From contig UZAE01014288.1 of the NCBI GenBank assembly GCA_900617975.1, positions 1 to 13,359 on the forward strand: a stretch of DNA of 13,359 bases, given 5' to 3'. The position numbers and the translations under genes are program-made. Under the pieces are notes generated by a model. The model made no database searches. It was not told the origin of the DNA and saw nothing but the letters and a program-made list of their open reading frames with translations. The DNA comes from Rodentolepis nana. Taxonomy: Eukaryota > Platyhelminthes > Cestoda > Cyclophyllidea > Hymenolepididae. Below are positions 1 through 9,772 of this stretch, in pieces; within the stretch, counting starts at the first letter, position 1, and each line of letters opens with the position of its first letter.

Positions 1-49
1 ATAAATATCACAAAGCCTGCCATTTGAAATAATAATAATACTAATAATG
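1..49 (+). repeat. 3' end fragment of the dispersed ~310 bp repeat family, with (AAT)n tail
   Basis: Bases 9-27 read as the family's conserved 3' end (CAAAGCCTGCCATTTGA, compare AAAGCCTGTCATTTGATA in the reverse complement of 5571-5892 and AAAGCGCCTGCCACCTGATA at about 10462-10482). It is followed by an AAT-repeat tail up to about base 49. The rest of the copy lies upstream of the window. The tail is a short microsatellite, as is usual at the 3' end of a retroposed element, and this copy helps set the orientation of the whole family. The match is short, so the assignment depends on the order of the motif and the A/T tail. Confidence 0.65.
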
Positions 50-1290
50 CACAAGCACCCTGTCGTATTTTGTGACACATTTCAGATGCCAAAGAGCTTT
101 CAACTACATAAAATTTTCCCCAGTTTCTCAGCGCATTTTCCCTTTTAAAAGCCAGAATTAACCAAACTCGTCTTGTTCCCAATGAAGTTTGTTAACTATT
201 CATGCAAATAAGCAATAACAATTAAAGAAAAATTAATATTAATAAAACACAATACTTTCAAGAAAATAATTTATCTGCAAATGCCCTCAGGTCGATTCAA
301 ATTTCTGCCGGTGGCAAATTAAATGTTGATAAATAAACTAACATATAAAATAGATTAGCAGAACCCAGAAAAACAGGAAAAGAGTTTAAATTTTCTTACC
401 CTTGCATGTATAGATGTTGGACAAAGATATTACCACGTGATGTGGAAAAATTCTTTTTTTTCTGCTAACTGAAATGTCCGCAGTATTAAGTCTCTTCTCA
501 TAAAGCCTAATAAGCTCAAAGACCCATGTCACTGTCACGAAGTTAGAAACAATGAAATACCACAATTAAAACGTCGGCACTTAGATTTTATGACACCCGA
601 AAAGGAAATGTTAAGAGAAAGCGCTTAAGAACGCGTTCAGTGAACAGATATTTTATACATATGTAGATATCAGCTCAACAGTTCACTTGAGATAATGAAT
701 CATTTCAAATTAATTAACAGGTAAGCTACGAAAATGATGATTCTTAAAAAACATTATCATTATTTATATTTTTGCTGTTTATTCAATAATGCGAATAATA
801 GAAAACAGTTTATGACTATAAATAGCAATATTAGCTTTTAAGAAGGAAAATTTAGAGTTTTTGGATGAAAAACAGTGTTGCTTTTACCACTTAAACACTT
901 TCACCTACTTCAATATGATGCATGCATCACACAAACTGGAAATTTTACCTTTTCTTCCATTTATTTAGCGAAAATTGTGACCAGCGTTGTTGAATGTTCT
1001 TTTATAGGACATTTTACTACACAGATTAGATTTTATTTGCACTCTATTTTATTCATGCTATGGCTGTTCAAGTGCTGAGATAATTCAGAAACCAAAAGAA
1101 TCTCCCGAAATTATTCATGATTTTGAAGAGATCATCCATAAGAAAATTTAGTCTTCCTGTCTATAATGGTCATTAATAGCATTTCAAGCAATTTATGACC
1201 TAATTTTGAATATATAGAATAAAGATTACTCAAATAATATCTACTTTGAATTTTAACAGAGAATGATTTAAAAGTCAAAACACATTTTCC
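50..1290. other. AT-rich non-coding stretch, no gene seen
   Basis: All frames are broken often by stops. The longest open frame here is a 67-codon stretch on the plus strand (875-1078), with a Leu/Phe/His-rich translation typical of random AT-rich DNA. A short ATACATATGTAGAT near-palindrome lies near 656. I see no promoter, RNA gene or repeat-family fragment. It could be intergenic or intronic. Confidence 0.6.
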
Positions 1291-1292
1291 AG

Positions 1293-1607
1293 GCTTATTC
1301 AAATATATACATATACATATTAAAAATGGCAGGAAATAATATTACCGAATCCAGCTTGGATTTCAACGTTAACCAGAAGACCAAGAATCTAATTGAACCG
1401 CTGGTATATTGGACAAAAGACAAGGAAGTTGGGAGTACGCATGAAAAGCTGAAGAAGGAGTTGGAAGTTTGAGGGAAGGAAATCTGCAGAAAGTACCGAG
1501 TTCTAACCCAATCAGGAAGAAGCTGGATTTTCCGATCTCTTTGTTATTACCTAATACATGTATCATGTTGCTATTGTAAAATCGAACTGATCGAAAGTGG
1601 GTTAAAA
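1293..1607 (+). pseudogene. Possible decayed exon or coding relic, one internal stop
   Basis: An ATG at 1326 in an AAAAATGGC context opens 48 codons that end in TGA at 1470-1472. The same frame then continues open to a TAG at 1608-1610, so a single stop interrupts about 94 codons. The local G+C is clearly higher than in the flanks and most codons in the first part begin with a purine, as in real coding DNA. The peptide is Lys/Glu-rich and hydrophilic, with NLIEPLVYWTKDKEVG followed by KLKKELEV. The LIEPLV stretch and the Ala-Gly-Asn start recall the N-terminus of alpha-catenin/vinculin-type helical proteins, but only weakly. An acceptor-like TTTTCCAG ends at 1292. No good donor was found. A chance open frame is the main alternative. 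Confidence 0.25.
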
Positions 1608-1610
1608 TAG

Positions 1611-2530
1611 TATAAATAGGTCAATTTAATCAACAATAATTTTCAGCACTAAATAATTTCACCAGTCAAGATTTCATAAGTGCATCACTCATTTGATGCG
1701 AAATACAGCACGGCCCTGTTTTTATCGAGAAACATATTTTTATATTTTATATAACTGCCATGATGATTTATAATGTTATTTGGAAAGTACAAACATTTTA
1801 CTGCATAGCGATGGCGCATTTTTCGATTTGTTTTGTTAGTGCTTTCCCATCAAATAGTTGTGACCAGTTGCTGGACAGTTCTTAGCCATTCGAATAATGC
1901 AAAGGCAAACTTTGCGCACAAACTTCATCATCAAATGGATAAAAAGGTATGGGAATTTAGTGTGGACAAGCTTTTTGATGCTACTTAAGATCACTTACAA
2001 GTGTCCCTCAATAAGTCACCCAATTCGTAGTCATATGTCACTTTACATGAATTTCTGATATACTTGCTGCCATAAAGCATCTTAGATAAAAGTGCTCCCT
2101 TAAAATCCATTCATTGCTATTAAGTGGATGGAAATTAATAAGCAAACAATGGGGGGAGGGGGTTTAAGTGGTACTTGATTGCCTGAAACCCATTTTTGAC
2201 GTCCCTCTAAAATAAAATGAATAAGTTAATTGAATGTCTCAATTACAAAAGTTTAGGAAATTTGTTAATATGCAAAAAAATAATGCAATTCTCAGAAAGC
2301 GAGACCCTGTTATCCACTAAAAAGAGCGTTTGAGAGAGGATGAGAAGAAAAAGTTAAAGATGTTGAAGCGACACTGCTACCTCAGAAGTTTGGAAAAAAA
2401 ACAATTTCTTTGTTAGGCGCTATTTTTAAAGTAAAAGGAAAGAACTTATTAAATCACTGTTTATACTTGCACTTTATATCTATTTCAAGTCTCTTGGGTT
2501 TTTCAAGAATCTTTTCAGGGCAGCAAGTGT
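1611..2530. other. AT-rich non-coding stretch with a G-run
   Basis: No supported gene. The only local oddity is a purine run of six G, one A and five G at 2151-2162, inside otherwise AT-rich DNA. No TG...CA long terminal repeat or primer-binding site could be matched to it, so it is not called a retroviral polypurine tract. Confidence 0.5.
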
Positions 2531-2534
2531 GTTA

Positions 2535-2795
2535 TTCTAGATTCTTTCCCGATTCAGATGCCGAAAGGTTGACTAGAGATTTGGCGTATAGGTTTACCAT
2601 TACAAGCTATGCAACACCATCGATAGGGCCAAATTCAGCTTTCATCAAACTCCATGGTGCTTGGGTTTGTTGTTGAACAACAATTCTCGAAAGAAGTGAT
2701 AAGTCTTCCTCCGAGTGTTGAATAGCAGAAAAGACCACCGAGAGCTTCCAAAAGAAATTTAATTTCGTCTTTTCTTTTAAATATAGGATGGGTTT
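2535..2795 (-). pseudogene. Coding-like minus-strand stretch with one internal TAG
   Basis: On the minus strand the frame is open from just after a TAG (complement of 2796-2798) for 62 codons to a TAG at the complement of 2607-2609. It then stays open a further 24 codons to TAA at 2532-2534. The first segment has no ATG near its start. The translation has balanced composition and coding-like phrases, for example QHSEEDLSLLSRIVVQQQ and APWSLMKAEFGPIDGVA just before the stop. I do not recognise a family. It lies directly downstream, in the same orientation, of the 2844-3119 open frame, so the two could be exons or relics of one minus-strand gene or transposon. A chance run is quite possible. 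Confidence 0.22.
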
Positions 2796-2843
2796 CTAAT
2801 TCACTAGTCAATCACTTGAAGATGAAGAAATTTATTTTTCTGT

Positions 2844-3119
2844 TTAATTCATGATCAGTTGTTCCAATTTGGAATTCGCTTCGGGTATCTGTTTTATTAC
2901 CCTATTTGTCAGAATTCTTCTATGTTTTTTAGTCCACTTTCTAAGCAAGCATGACTCGGCTTTTGGCTCCCATCTTAAGCAATAGAGCTTTGACAGAATG
3001 CCGAATTGCATGCTAGGAAACATATGAGAGTATTGCATTACACAAAAGTATTTACCCTTGGCAGTCACTATTCGTGCCATATCATTAAGTTGTCGGACGG
3101 TATGATTTGTGATCATCAT
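2844..3119 (-). CDS. Unrecognised minus-strand open frame, 91 codons, possible exon
   Basis: It opens with two ATG codons and ends in TAA at 2844-2846. The C-terminal half is strongly basic (LLRKWTKKHRRILTNR), then IKQIPEANSKLEQL, with no signal peptide or membrane segment. A GGTAAT donor-like site falls inside the frame just after the RRILTNR codons, which would allow splicing towards the coding-like stretch at 2535-2795. I do not recognise a domain. Several open frames of this length are expected by chance in 13 kb at this base composition, so it is listed as a candidate only. Confidence 0.2.
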   Translation of the reverse strand: MMITNHTVRQLNDMARIVTAKGKYFCVMQYSHMFPSMQFGILSKLYCLRWEPKAESCLLRKWTKKHRRILTNRVIKQIPEANSKLEQLIMN

Positions 3120-3269
3120 TCCCTATTTCTGGAAATTTAGCTTATTTTACAGGATTAAAACAAAGTGCTTTTGACATCAGTATAAAATGCACCACGGATT
3201 CACAATTGTACTGGATGCTTATTATCTTATTAAGTTAATTGTTGCTATCTTTCATTTTCACACCGTATT

Positions 3270-3537
3270 ATTTATTTATATCAAATATCTGGATTTATGA
3301 TAGTTATCATTAGCCCTTTTGTTGACTTCGGGCTCCGCAGAGGAGAGGGGGAACAGAAGAAAGGTGGCAGACACAAGGGCAGAGAAAAGGCAAGGTGAGT
3401 ACTGCAGAAGTGGGGGAATATTTCATACAGTGGAGTCATGGTAGTTTGAATCTAACTGCCGGTTTATTGACTTTTTTGCCGTATGAGTATACCTTGATTT
3501 GGGTGCATCACGTGGTGACAAGTCAATCTCGCACCCT
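3270..3537 (-). repeat. Copy A of the ~310 bp SINE-like repeat (internally deleted)
   Basis: On the plus strand the copy starts with the A/T tail (TTTATTTATATCAAAT). It then carries the conserved ATGATAGTTATCATTAGCCC, a purine-rich block, CATACAGTGGAGTCATGGTAGTTTGAA, TTTTTTGCCGTATGAGTATA and a CACGTGG-containing end. Relative to 5571-5892 it lacks about 45-50 bp in the purine-rich block, around the AACATCAAAGTC motif, which explains its shorter length. A possible degenerate target duplication is CACCGTATT (3261-3269) against CACCCTATT (3532-3540), but CACCC also occurs at the end of other copies, so this is weak. It is the most diverged of the longer copies by eye. Confidence 0.8.
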
Positions 3538-3540
3538 ATT

Positions 3541-4844
3541 GGAATCATGATCCTTTGCAAATGTTAAAAATATTCTATTCTCCAATACTACGAAGCAATG
3601 GAAATCGGGGAGATTCAATTTGGATCATTTAGAGAGAATCCAAATGAGATCTTAAAAGCAAATAGTCTATCTGGCTTTCCAACATGCATAAACAGTTCCC
3701 CATTTTTATGCTCTATTTCGTGATTTCGACAACGCTAAGACCACACAAAATATTTAAAAGCCTGTATGAGCATGTCCTATTTGCCGATTTTAAAATAAGA
3801 AATGAACTGAAATGGTAGGATCTGTGATTAAAATTAAGTCTTAGATGAAGAAGCGCTGAAAATTGTGAATAGGCATCCGATCCGTAATTCAATGAATTAG
3901 GAAATTGGCCTTTCATAACTGTCAGTTGTACACGGAATGTATCAATTAAGCAAAATTAATTAGATTGTCAAAAAATTAACGATTGCAAGTTCAATTTGAA
4001 ACTAGGGAAACCAGGGCAATAAGTTGAATAATGGGGAAGTAGAACTTGATTGGCAAATTATATGCAAAATTAATTGTGTATATTCTAAAAAGTTCAGTCT
4101 CTACATTTACCTTCTACCATTTCCGGCAAATTCTTATTGTTTACAACTATTATTCAATTTCCTTTGTTAGTGTGTCTCGCAATAGTTGAATTTGCAGCAC
4201 TTCCTTCAGTCAAGATAAGTTTGAGGCCAACTATATCAGCCAATGTTAACGAACACAAGCTAAACTCAATTACCTGCTAGAAGCTGTCAAATGGACACTT
4301 ATAATAAATAGACGCTATCGATTGATTTCACATATATAAAAATATGATGTCATGGGACTGATACTTTAGGGTCAATCAGTGATTGCGTAATCAGGCATAA
4401 CCATTGAACGATTAATAGTGTTGTCAGCATTCTACAGCAAATATGACTTACGATTTCGACTAAAATCGTAAAATGAATTTGTAAAAAGCCGTTCAAATTT
4501 TTATGATTTTGACCATATAACCACATTGCAAAACCTTGAGCTATGTAACTTCCATAGTTTCTATGTTTTATCATATCAGTTGCGGTTTGCAGAAGTTTGT
4601 GGCAGAAAAGCAGGAGAGAATTCCTTTGCCTGAATGTTTTAATCTTTTCACATTCCAAATTCGGAAGAACTCACCATAAATGATCAGAACTTACAGAGCT
4701 CCAATAGACTAAACCTTACATACACGTACTCACTGCAGCACACTGTGAACTATCATATAAAATAGCCTGTATAAGCCAACTTATTGGAAACCCTACTTGA
4801 TTATATGAAGCCAATTGATAGATACTGAACGTAGTGGACGTAGT
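3541..4844. other. AT-rich non-coding stretch, no supported gene
   Basis: It contains open frames of 67 codons (3713-3916, minus) and 102 codons (4350-4658, minus). The latter translates to a Leu/Ile/Cys/His-rich chain without a recognisable family, and neither has convincing splice sites. I treat both as chance. No RNA gene or repeat fragment was seen. Confidence 0.5.
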
Positions 4845-4868
4845 AGTAGTACCAAATTTGGTACAACT
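4845..4868. repeat. 24-bp near-perfect palindrome
   Basis: The central 16 bases (4849-4864, GTACCAAATTTGGTAC) equal their own reverse complement. After one mismatched A/A pair, the symmetry continues for three more bases on each side. It could be a binding site for a dimeric protein or a chance palindrome. Nothing nearby ties it to a gene. Confidence 0.85.
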
Positions 4869-5556
4869 TGAGTTCAAGAACTAAATTAAGTAGGAATATT
4901 GGTAACCTCTCTCTGTTACCTTCATGAGCCCCTTAAACTTTATCATTCACATATCATTTGTTATTACAGAATCGTATTAACTATCAGGTCCATATACGAT
5001 TTGGGTGTGTTAAGGGTAGTTTTGACAAACCACAGCTTAGGAACTTAAAAGACATACACAATTGCCCTAGTTTGAAGCAGTTAAGAATGCAGTAAATTCT
5101 CTGCTAACAAATACCAAATAGATTTGAGCATCAGAGACTGAAATCGTTACTAAGTCGACTACTTCATATTCTATTTACTTGGACTAAATTCTCCCCGTCA
5201 TTTCCTTTATAATCAAGGAAATCTCTGTTAGCTGAAATTTAAATTCCTCAGTTCTTATTGAGTAAAAAATTAAAAAAACATTGTTTCGCGTGGATTTTAA
5301 AAAGCGATTAGGGGAAGCCATTTTACGAAGAAACACAAGAGCTTTGGATATCGCGACTTTTAATGGGATATTTTGTTCATCCCTGAATATTTTTATTCAA
5401 AATTTCATTATTTCGGTGGCACAAAATTCGACCATATTTGCTACAATATTTACTGGTGGGAACTTTATTTCTTTAATGTTTTAATCTGAAAATTTATTAA
5501 ATAATAGTTATTCAACCGAACAGTGCTTACTTAACGAATTAAAATTTTAAGAATAT
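4869..5556. other. AT-rich non-coding stretch
   Basis: No gene is supported. A 67-codon plus-strand frame beginning with TTG at 5281 has a coding-like first half (Lys/Arg-rich) but no ATG, no strong acceptor and a random-looking Phe/Ile/Asn-rich second half, so it is not called. Confidence 0.5.
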
Positions 5557-5570
5557 TTTTTAATTATAGT
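5557..5570. repeat. Left target-site duplication of copy B
   Basis: TTTTTAATTATAGT here is identical to 5893-5906 and the two copies bracket 5571-5892 exactly. A 14-bp perfect direct repeat at both ends of a repeat copy is the expected footprint of target-primed reverse transcription. Confidence 0.85.
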
Positions 5571-5892
5571 TTATTTATATCAAATGACAGGCTTTATGAT
5601 GGTTATCATTAGCCCTTTAGTTGACTTTGGGCTTCACAGAGAAAGGAAGGAACATCAAAGTCACAAAAGTCGAGAGAGGGAACAGAAGAGTGATTTACAG
5701 ATGTAAAAGCGACAGACAGGCACAATGTAGAGAAAAAGGTAAGCTGAGTACTGCGAAGTAGTCGAATATGACATACAGTGGGGTCATGGTAGCTTGAAGT
5801 CAGAAGTCAACTGTCGATTAATAGACTTTTTTGCCGTATGAGTATATGTTGCCCAGGGTGCGCCACGTGGAGGTAAGTCTATTGCGCGCCCC
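5571..5892 (-). repeat. Copy B of the SINE-like repeat, full length (322 bp)
   Basis: This is the best reference copy, because both ends are fixed by a 14-bp target duplication. In the assigned minus orientation it begins GGGGCGCGCAATAGACTTACC and passes through CTCCACGTGGCGCACCCTGGG and the GTATACTCATACGGC-type block (here ATATACTCATACGGC). A stretch shared with 10181-10488 follows (ACCATGACCCCACTGTATGT), then a pyrimidine-rich centre. It ends with AAAGGGCTAATGATAACC, AAAGCCTGTCATTTGATA and a TAAATAA tail. By eye its 5' third matches the 10181-10488 copy at about 90%. No open reading frame of note lies inside, so it must be mobilised by another element's enzymes. Confidence 0.9.
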
Positions 5893-5906
5893 TTTTTAAT
5901 TATAGT
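5893..5906. repeat. Right target-site duplication of copy B
   Basis: Second copy of TTTTTAATTATAGT, perfect over 14 bases, directly abutting the repeat. Together with the left copy it shows that this insertion has kept intact ends and is probably fairly young. Confidence 0.85.
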
Positions 5907-7800
5907 AAAATATTCCAGTTCGTTAAAGCTATTAGGAGGGTGGCAACTGATATCTTCGGACGTCTTGAAAACCACCTCAGATAAAGCCTGATCTTAAACT
6001 TAGCTAGTTAACCAAAATAAAGATATTTTGTACGGATATTCGAACGGATTTATGCCTGGCTTCGCTATCGTATTAGCGTAATGATATCTCTTTAAACCTC
6101 TTTCCTGCTATCTCATATCACTGACTTCCGAAACTCTCCAGGAAAAGTTTCTTGTGAAGGGAAAAATATTCTAATGTAAACTAAATATTCTAAATAAAAA
6201 TATCCACACGAAATCATGTTTTTTTAACAGAGTGAATATGTTTAATGTGCTCGTCGATGTCTACAGACCTTGAGCCAACCGACAGTTCATGCCTTCACCT
6301 TTATCTTAGTTTCAACGGTGCGTTGCGTCGCAAATTCTCTCTGACCTCCATCACAGATTATTATTATTAAGAAATAATGAGGCAAACAATGAATACAACG
6401 TATTCGAGGAAACACGAGGGAAAAAATATGTCGGACTGTATGTTTTAGATTAATACTTCATCAACGACAACTATGGAATCAACCTGAAATAAATTATTAT
6501 TTTCTTCTTGGTAGTAGTTTGTACTGAACGGGCATCGAAAAGTCCTTCCTGCCGTATAGTTAAGAAGAAGAGTTTATTAATATACTCGCTCTTCGCTTTC
6601 GCCTGGAATAGGCATTAAGGTCTGTTTTCACACTTTCTTACCCTTTTAAAGGGTTATTTAGATGGAACTTTCGAGAAATCAGATAAGCGTTGAAGTTTGT
6701 AGAGTCTCGCTCCAAGGTCGAATACGGAAACATATGCTGTGTTCTGGTCTTAGAAACCAAAATGCAGATATTACTGAATTTATCGATTTGCTACCCAGGG
6801 CCACCAACCAAACAGGCAATCAGTGTCAGATTTCTAATTTTGTGTTATGTCTTGAAACGCCAAAAATACCTTCCTCAATGTTGAACTTGAGCCCCATCGA
6901 AATCACCTCGAAGAAGTATTTAAAACAGCAGCAGTATATACTTCTCGGAATGGAAGGATAGAAATTATTTTCCTTCATTCCGTGATTCTGCTAAAATTTA
7001 TTTCGATACTTATGCAGCCTCTTCTTTGATTGCCACAATTTTTCTCTCTTTATAGGAACAGGCATATAAAAAGCATAAAATTTAACCACAATAAATATTC
7101 TACTAAAATTGACAAAAAAATATATGTGTCACAAATAAATTTTCGTTGAAAAACATTAGTAGTCATGATCGCTAAAAGCAAAGTAATTATCCAAAAGAAG
7201 GATGAGAACGGATTTCAAATTAATTATCATTAAATCTCTGTACATCAGAAGATTTAGTTCGATTAAGAAAAATACTTATCGCTTTTAAGTGGAATATGCA
7301 ATATAAAATATTCCCGTTTATTTTGAGCTTTAATTTTGGGTCGCAAAATAATGTGCAGTATATATTTCAGATTAACTGAATAAAAGAAACTTTGCCTTCT
7401 CTCCATAATCCTTATAGCCTAAAATTGTTGAAATAACTGTTTAAATGAAGCTATTTTTCACTGGAAGTTTTCTTTAAATTAAACAATATAACTTTTTACA
7501 CCCGGGCGTGGTTTTAAGTGGACCGTCCCTTACTTCGAGAAATTTAGTTATAGTTGATAATTTTAAATGATTTTTCTAAAAACCCTCATAGAACAACGAA
7601 TTTCATGGAGCACAAATAAATGGGCAAGTGGAGCATAATTGTTCAAACGGATATTATCAGGATATAGTATTAGCCATTGACCAGCATGAAATTAGCCAAA
7701 AAACGTAGAAAACTGTGACAAATAGCAATTGAGACCAATTCACATTTAAAATTGCGATTTTTAAACATAGGAGAAAAAACTTTCAAATCTCATAGAAGTA
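5907..7800. other. AT-rich non-coding stretch, no supported gene
   Basis: The largest open frame is 99 codons (6662-6961, plus), starting with ATG shortly after a TTATTTAG acceptor-like run. Its middle (LRNQNADITEFIDLLPRATN) looks protein-like, but no family is recognised and no donor is convincing. A second, overlapping frame is also open there, which argues for chance. A (TTA)n microsatellite lies near 6358. No RNA gene was seen. Confidence 0.45.
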
Positions 7801-9668
7801 AATTTGCGTTTTGCGAATTGCATACGCTACCCGGCTCTCCCAATTCGTTTACACCCCGATAACCCCTGATTAATATCTCCGCAAAACGTTCCGTATTTAA
7901 TGCATCTTTTTTCTTGCATGGACTTTGTGTGAGCAAAATATTTTCAACAAATTTTGGAACTTCCATTTTTGCTATATGCTTGCTTCACCATCGGGCTCGA
8001 CATGCCTTGTTCCTGGACAACTAATTACCCATTCAGACAAATAGAATTTGAACGTTCTTAAGTACTTCACACCCCCAATAAGACCGATATTATCGAAAAA
8101 AATACTTTAAGTTCTAGTTTTGACACTGTCTTCGAGCCCGAAGGCTAGCTAATTATTTTTTTAATATTACATCCATTATTTTCTATTTAGCTTTGTTCGT
8201 TCTTGTTGCTAAAACAATTAAAAATGTTTAAACTGATCTGGTTTTGCTGTGCTGATAATTTTTATTGTACATAACCCTTAACCGCCAGTTATTATAAGCA
8301 TGCTTTGTTTACAATAAAAAATTGTAGAAAGATCTACTTTAATAGCATTAACAAAATCCGCCCTTATTTCTCATCTATATAATTGCTAAGCGTTAAGATA
8401 TTTCACTAATTCCTGATCCATATTCGTCATCTTTCTAAATTCACAATGAATGAGACATCCTCAATGATCTGAAAATGAATTATTAGTTAGAGTTGTAACT
8501 TTGAGCTGAAAGTGACAGCATGTCATTTGGATAATCAAAAGATGTGTATGTCATTCGTATCTTACGAAATTATTCACGTGATTTGTCCTTTTAGGAAAGG
8601 CAATATAATAATTTCGGATGCCAAGCAGAGGTGCGGGAAGGTCACTTGGTAGGCATGATTCACTTATAATTACTTTTCTCGCCCATATTTCCAAATTGTT
8701 CTATGTCTGTCAAAACGATGTAAGCGAAATGTTTTACTTAACTATGGGCTCTTTTATGACACACAGTTATTTTGTAAAAGTGGAATTTCATCCAATATGA
8801 TATCTCGAAGGCTTCTTTCTGAGACAAAATAGTAATTCAGAGGAAGTTTGGGAACATGAAAAGTGGGCACTGTTGTGTTTCTTAATTATATGATATTCGG
8901 TTCCACGATAAACAGAAATTGAGTTAGAATTGAATGATAAGAAATTATTTTCTGCTTTAAGGCGAATTCGAGGAGGTTTGACAAGACCTTCAGCCAAGAA
9001 GCTTTGACCTGCTAAGAACGAACGGATTTTGACCGAATCACGATTAAGCTTGTTGCAGAAGCTCAAAGTCTCAATTACTGAAGGGATTGTTTTTTTTTGC
9101 AAACGTATATCTTCATTAAAATTTTGACCAGATAGTTATAAAATACAAATTTAGTAACTATAATAAGGACTTAAGTAACACAAACACTCATACAACTAAA
9201 AGTAATTCAATTGAACGGAGTTATAATAAAAGTTCATTCCACATCATCCTATCACTTATAATTATAATTCCGACAAGAAACCCACATTTGACAATTGAAG
9301 AGAATTGGCTGACATATCAAAGGCGTTCTGCTGATAAATTTGTCCATACGTCATATAAATGTTTGTTATTATGTGGGTCACAATTTAATACGTGCGTTGG
9401 TTGGCATTGAAAGCTTTTATAAATATCGCTTTACGGTAAACAATTGTGTTCAACAAAACAACCCTACTTGTGCAAAGCACACAATTAAAATAGTAAAACT
9501 AAAGATCGCTAAAATTAGAATTTAAGTGAAATAACAAAGTTAACGTAAAATCTACCCACTTTCAATTCCATAATAAAAAAAAATCAATTTAAGTGAGATG
9601 TGTATAAATGTCATTGAAATTATTCAATTTTATATTTAATTTTCGATTCACACGTAAATCGACTGGTA
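7801..9668. other. AT-rich stretch with two small inverted repeats, no supported gene
   Basis: CGTTTTGCG at 7807-7815 is repeated inverted at 7880-7888, and TCGGGCTCGA at 7991-8000 inverted at 8132-8141. Both are isolated in AT-rich DNA and have no flanking duplication, so they are not called as transposon ends. A 104-codon minus-strand frame (8788-9102) begins with TTG beside a poly-T/A run. It reads fairly evenly (FLAGQSFLAEGLVKPPRIRL) but matches nothing I know and is unsupported as a gene. Confidence 0.45.
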
Positions 9669-9678
9669 CCCCCCCCCC
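9669..9678. repeat. C10 homopolymer run
   Basis: Ten consecutive C in AT-rich surroundings, directly after GACTGGTA. Its length is likely unstable or prone to sequencing error. Confidence 0.95.
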
Positions 9679-9772
9679 TATCATAAACTGTCAGTCACTC
9701 ACCATTATAAGTGCCATTTGAAAAAAAGTTAGCCTAACTTCAATGCGTTTTATTGTAATTTGGATTAATGTC

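Noticed and set aside
416..450. ACCACGTGATGTGG as another fragment of the repeat family
   Set aside because: Only the CACGTG core agrees and no flanking family sequence follows.
2151..2162. G-rich purine run as a retroviral polypurine tract
   Set aside because: No LTR ends, no primer-binding site and no retroelement coding sequence were found beside it.
4350..4658. 102-codon minus-strand open frame
   Set aside because: Hydrophobic, Cys/His-rich translation without a recognisable domain. Its length is within what chance gives at this base composition, and no splice or promoter context was seen.
5571..5892. Repeat family as solo LTR/TRIM or DNA transposon
   Set aside because: The duplications differ in length (14 and 10 bp), and there are no TG/CA ends and no terminal inverted repeats.
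6662..6961. 99-codon plus-strand frame with an ATG after an acceptor-like tract
   Set aside because: A second overlapping frame is also open, no family is recognised and no convincing donor follows.
7807..7888. CGTTTTGCG inverted repeat as an RNA hairpin or terminator
   Set aside because: The loop is over 60 bases with no supporting internal pairing or T-run, so chance is sufficient.
7991..8141. 10-bp inverted repeat TCGGGCTCGA as transposon termini (MITE)
   Set aside because: No target-site duplication outside the arms and no second copy. A 10-bp inverted repeat at this spacing is expected about once or twice by chance.
8788..9102. 104-codon minus-strand frame
   Set aside because: It starts at TTG in a homopolymer run, has no known motif and its length is expected by chance.
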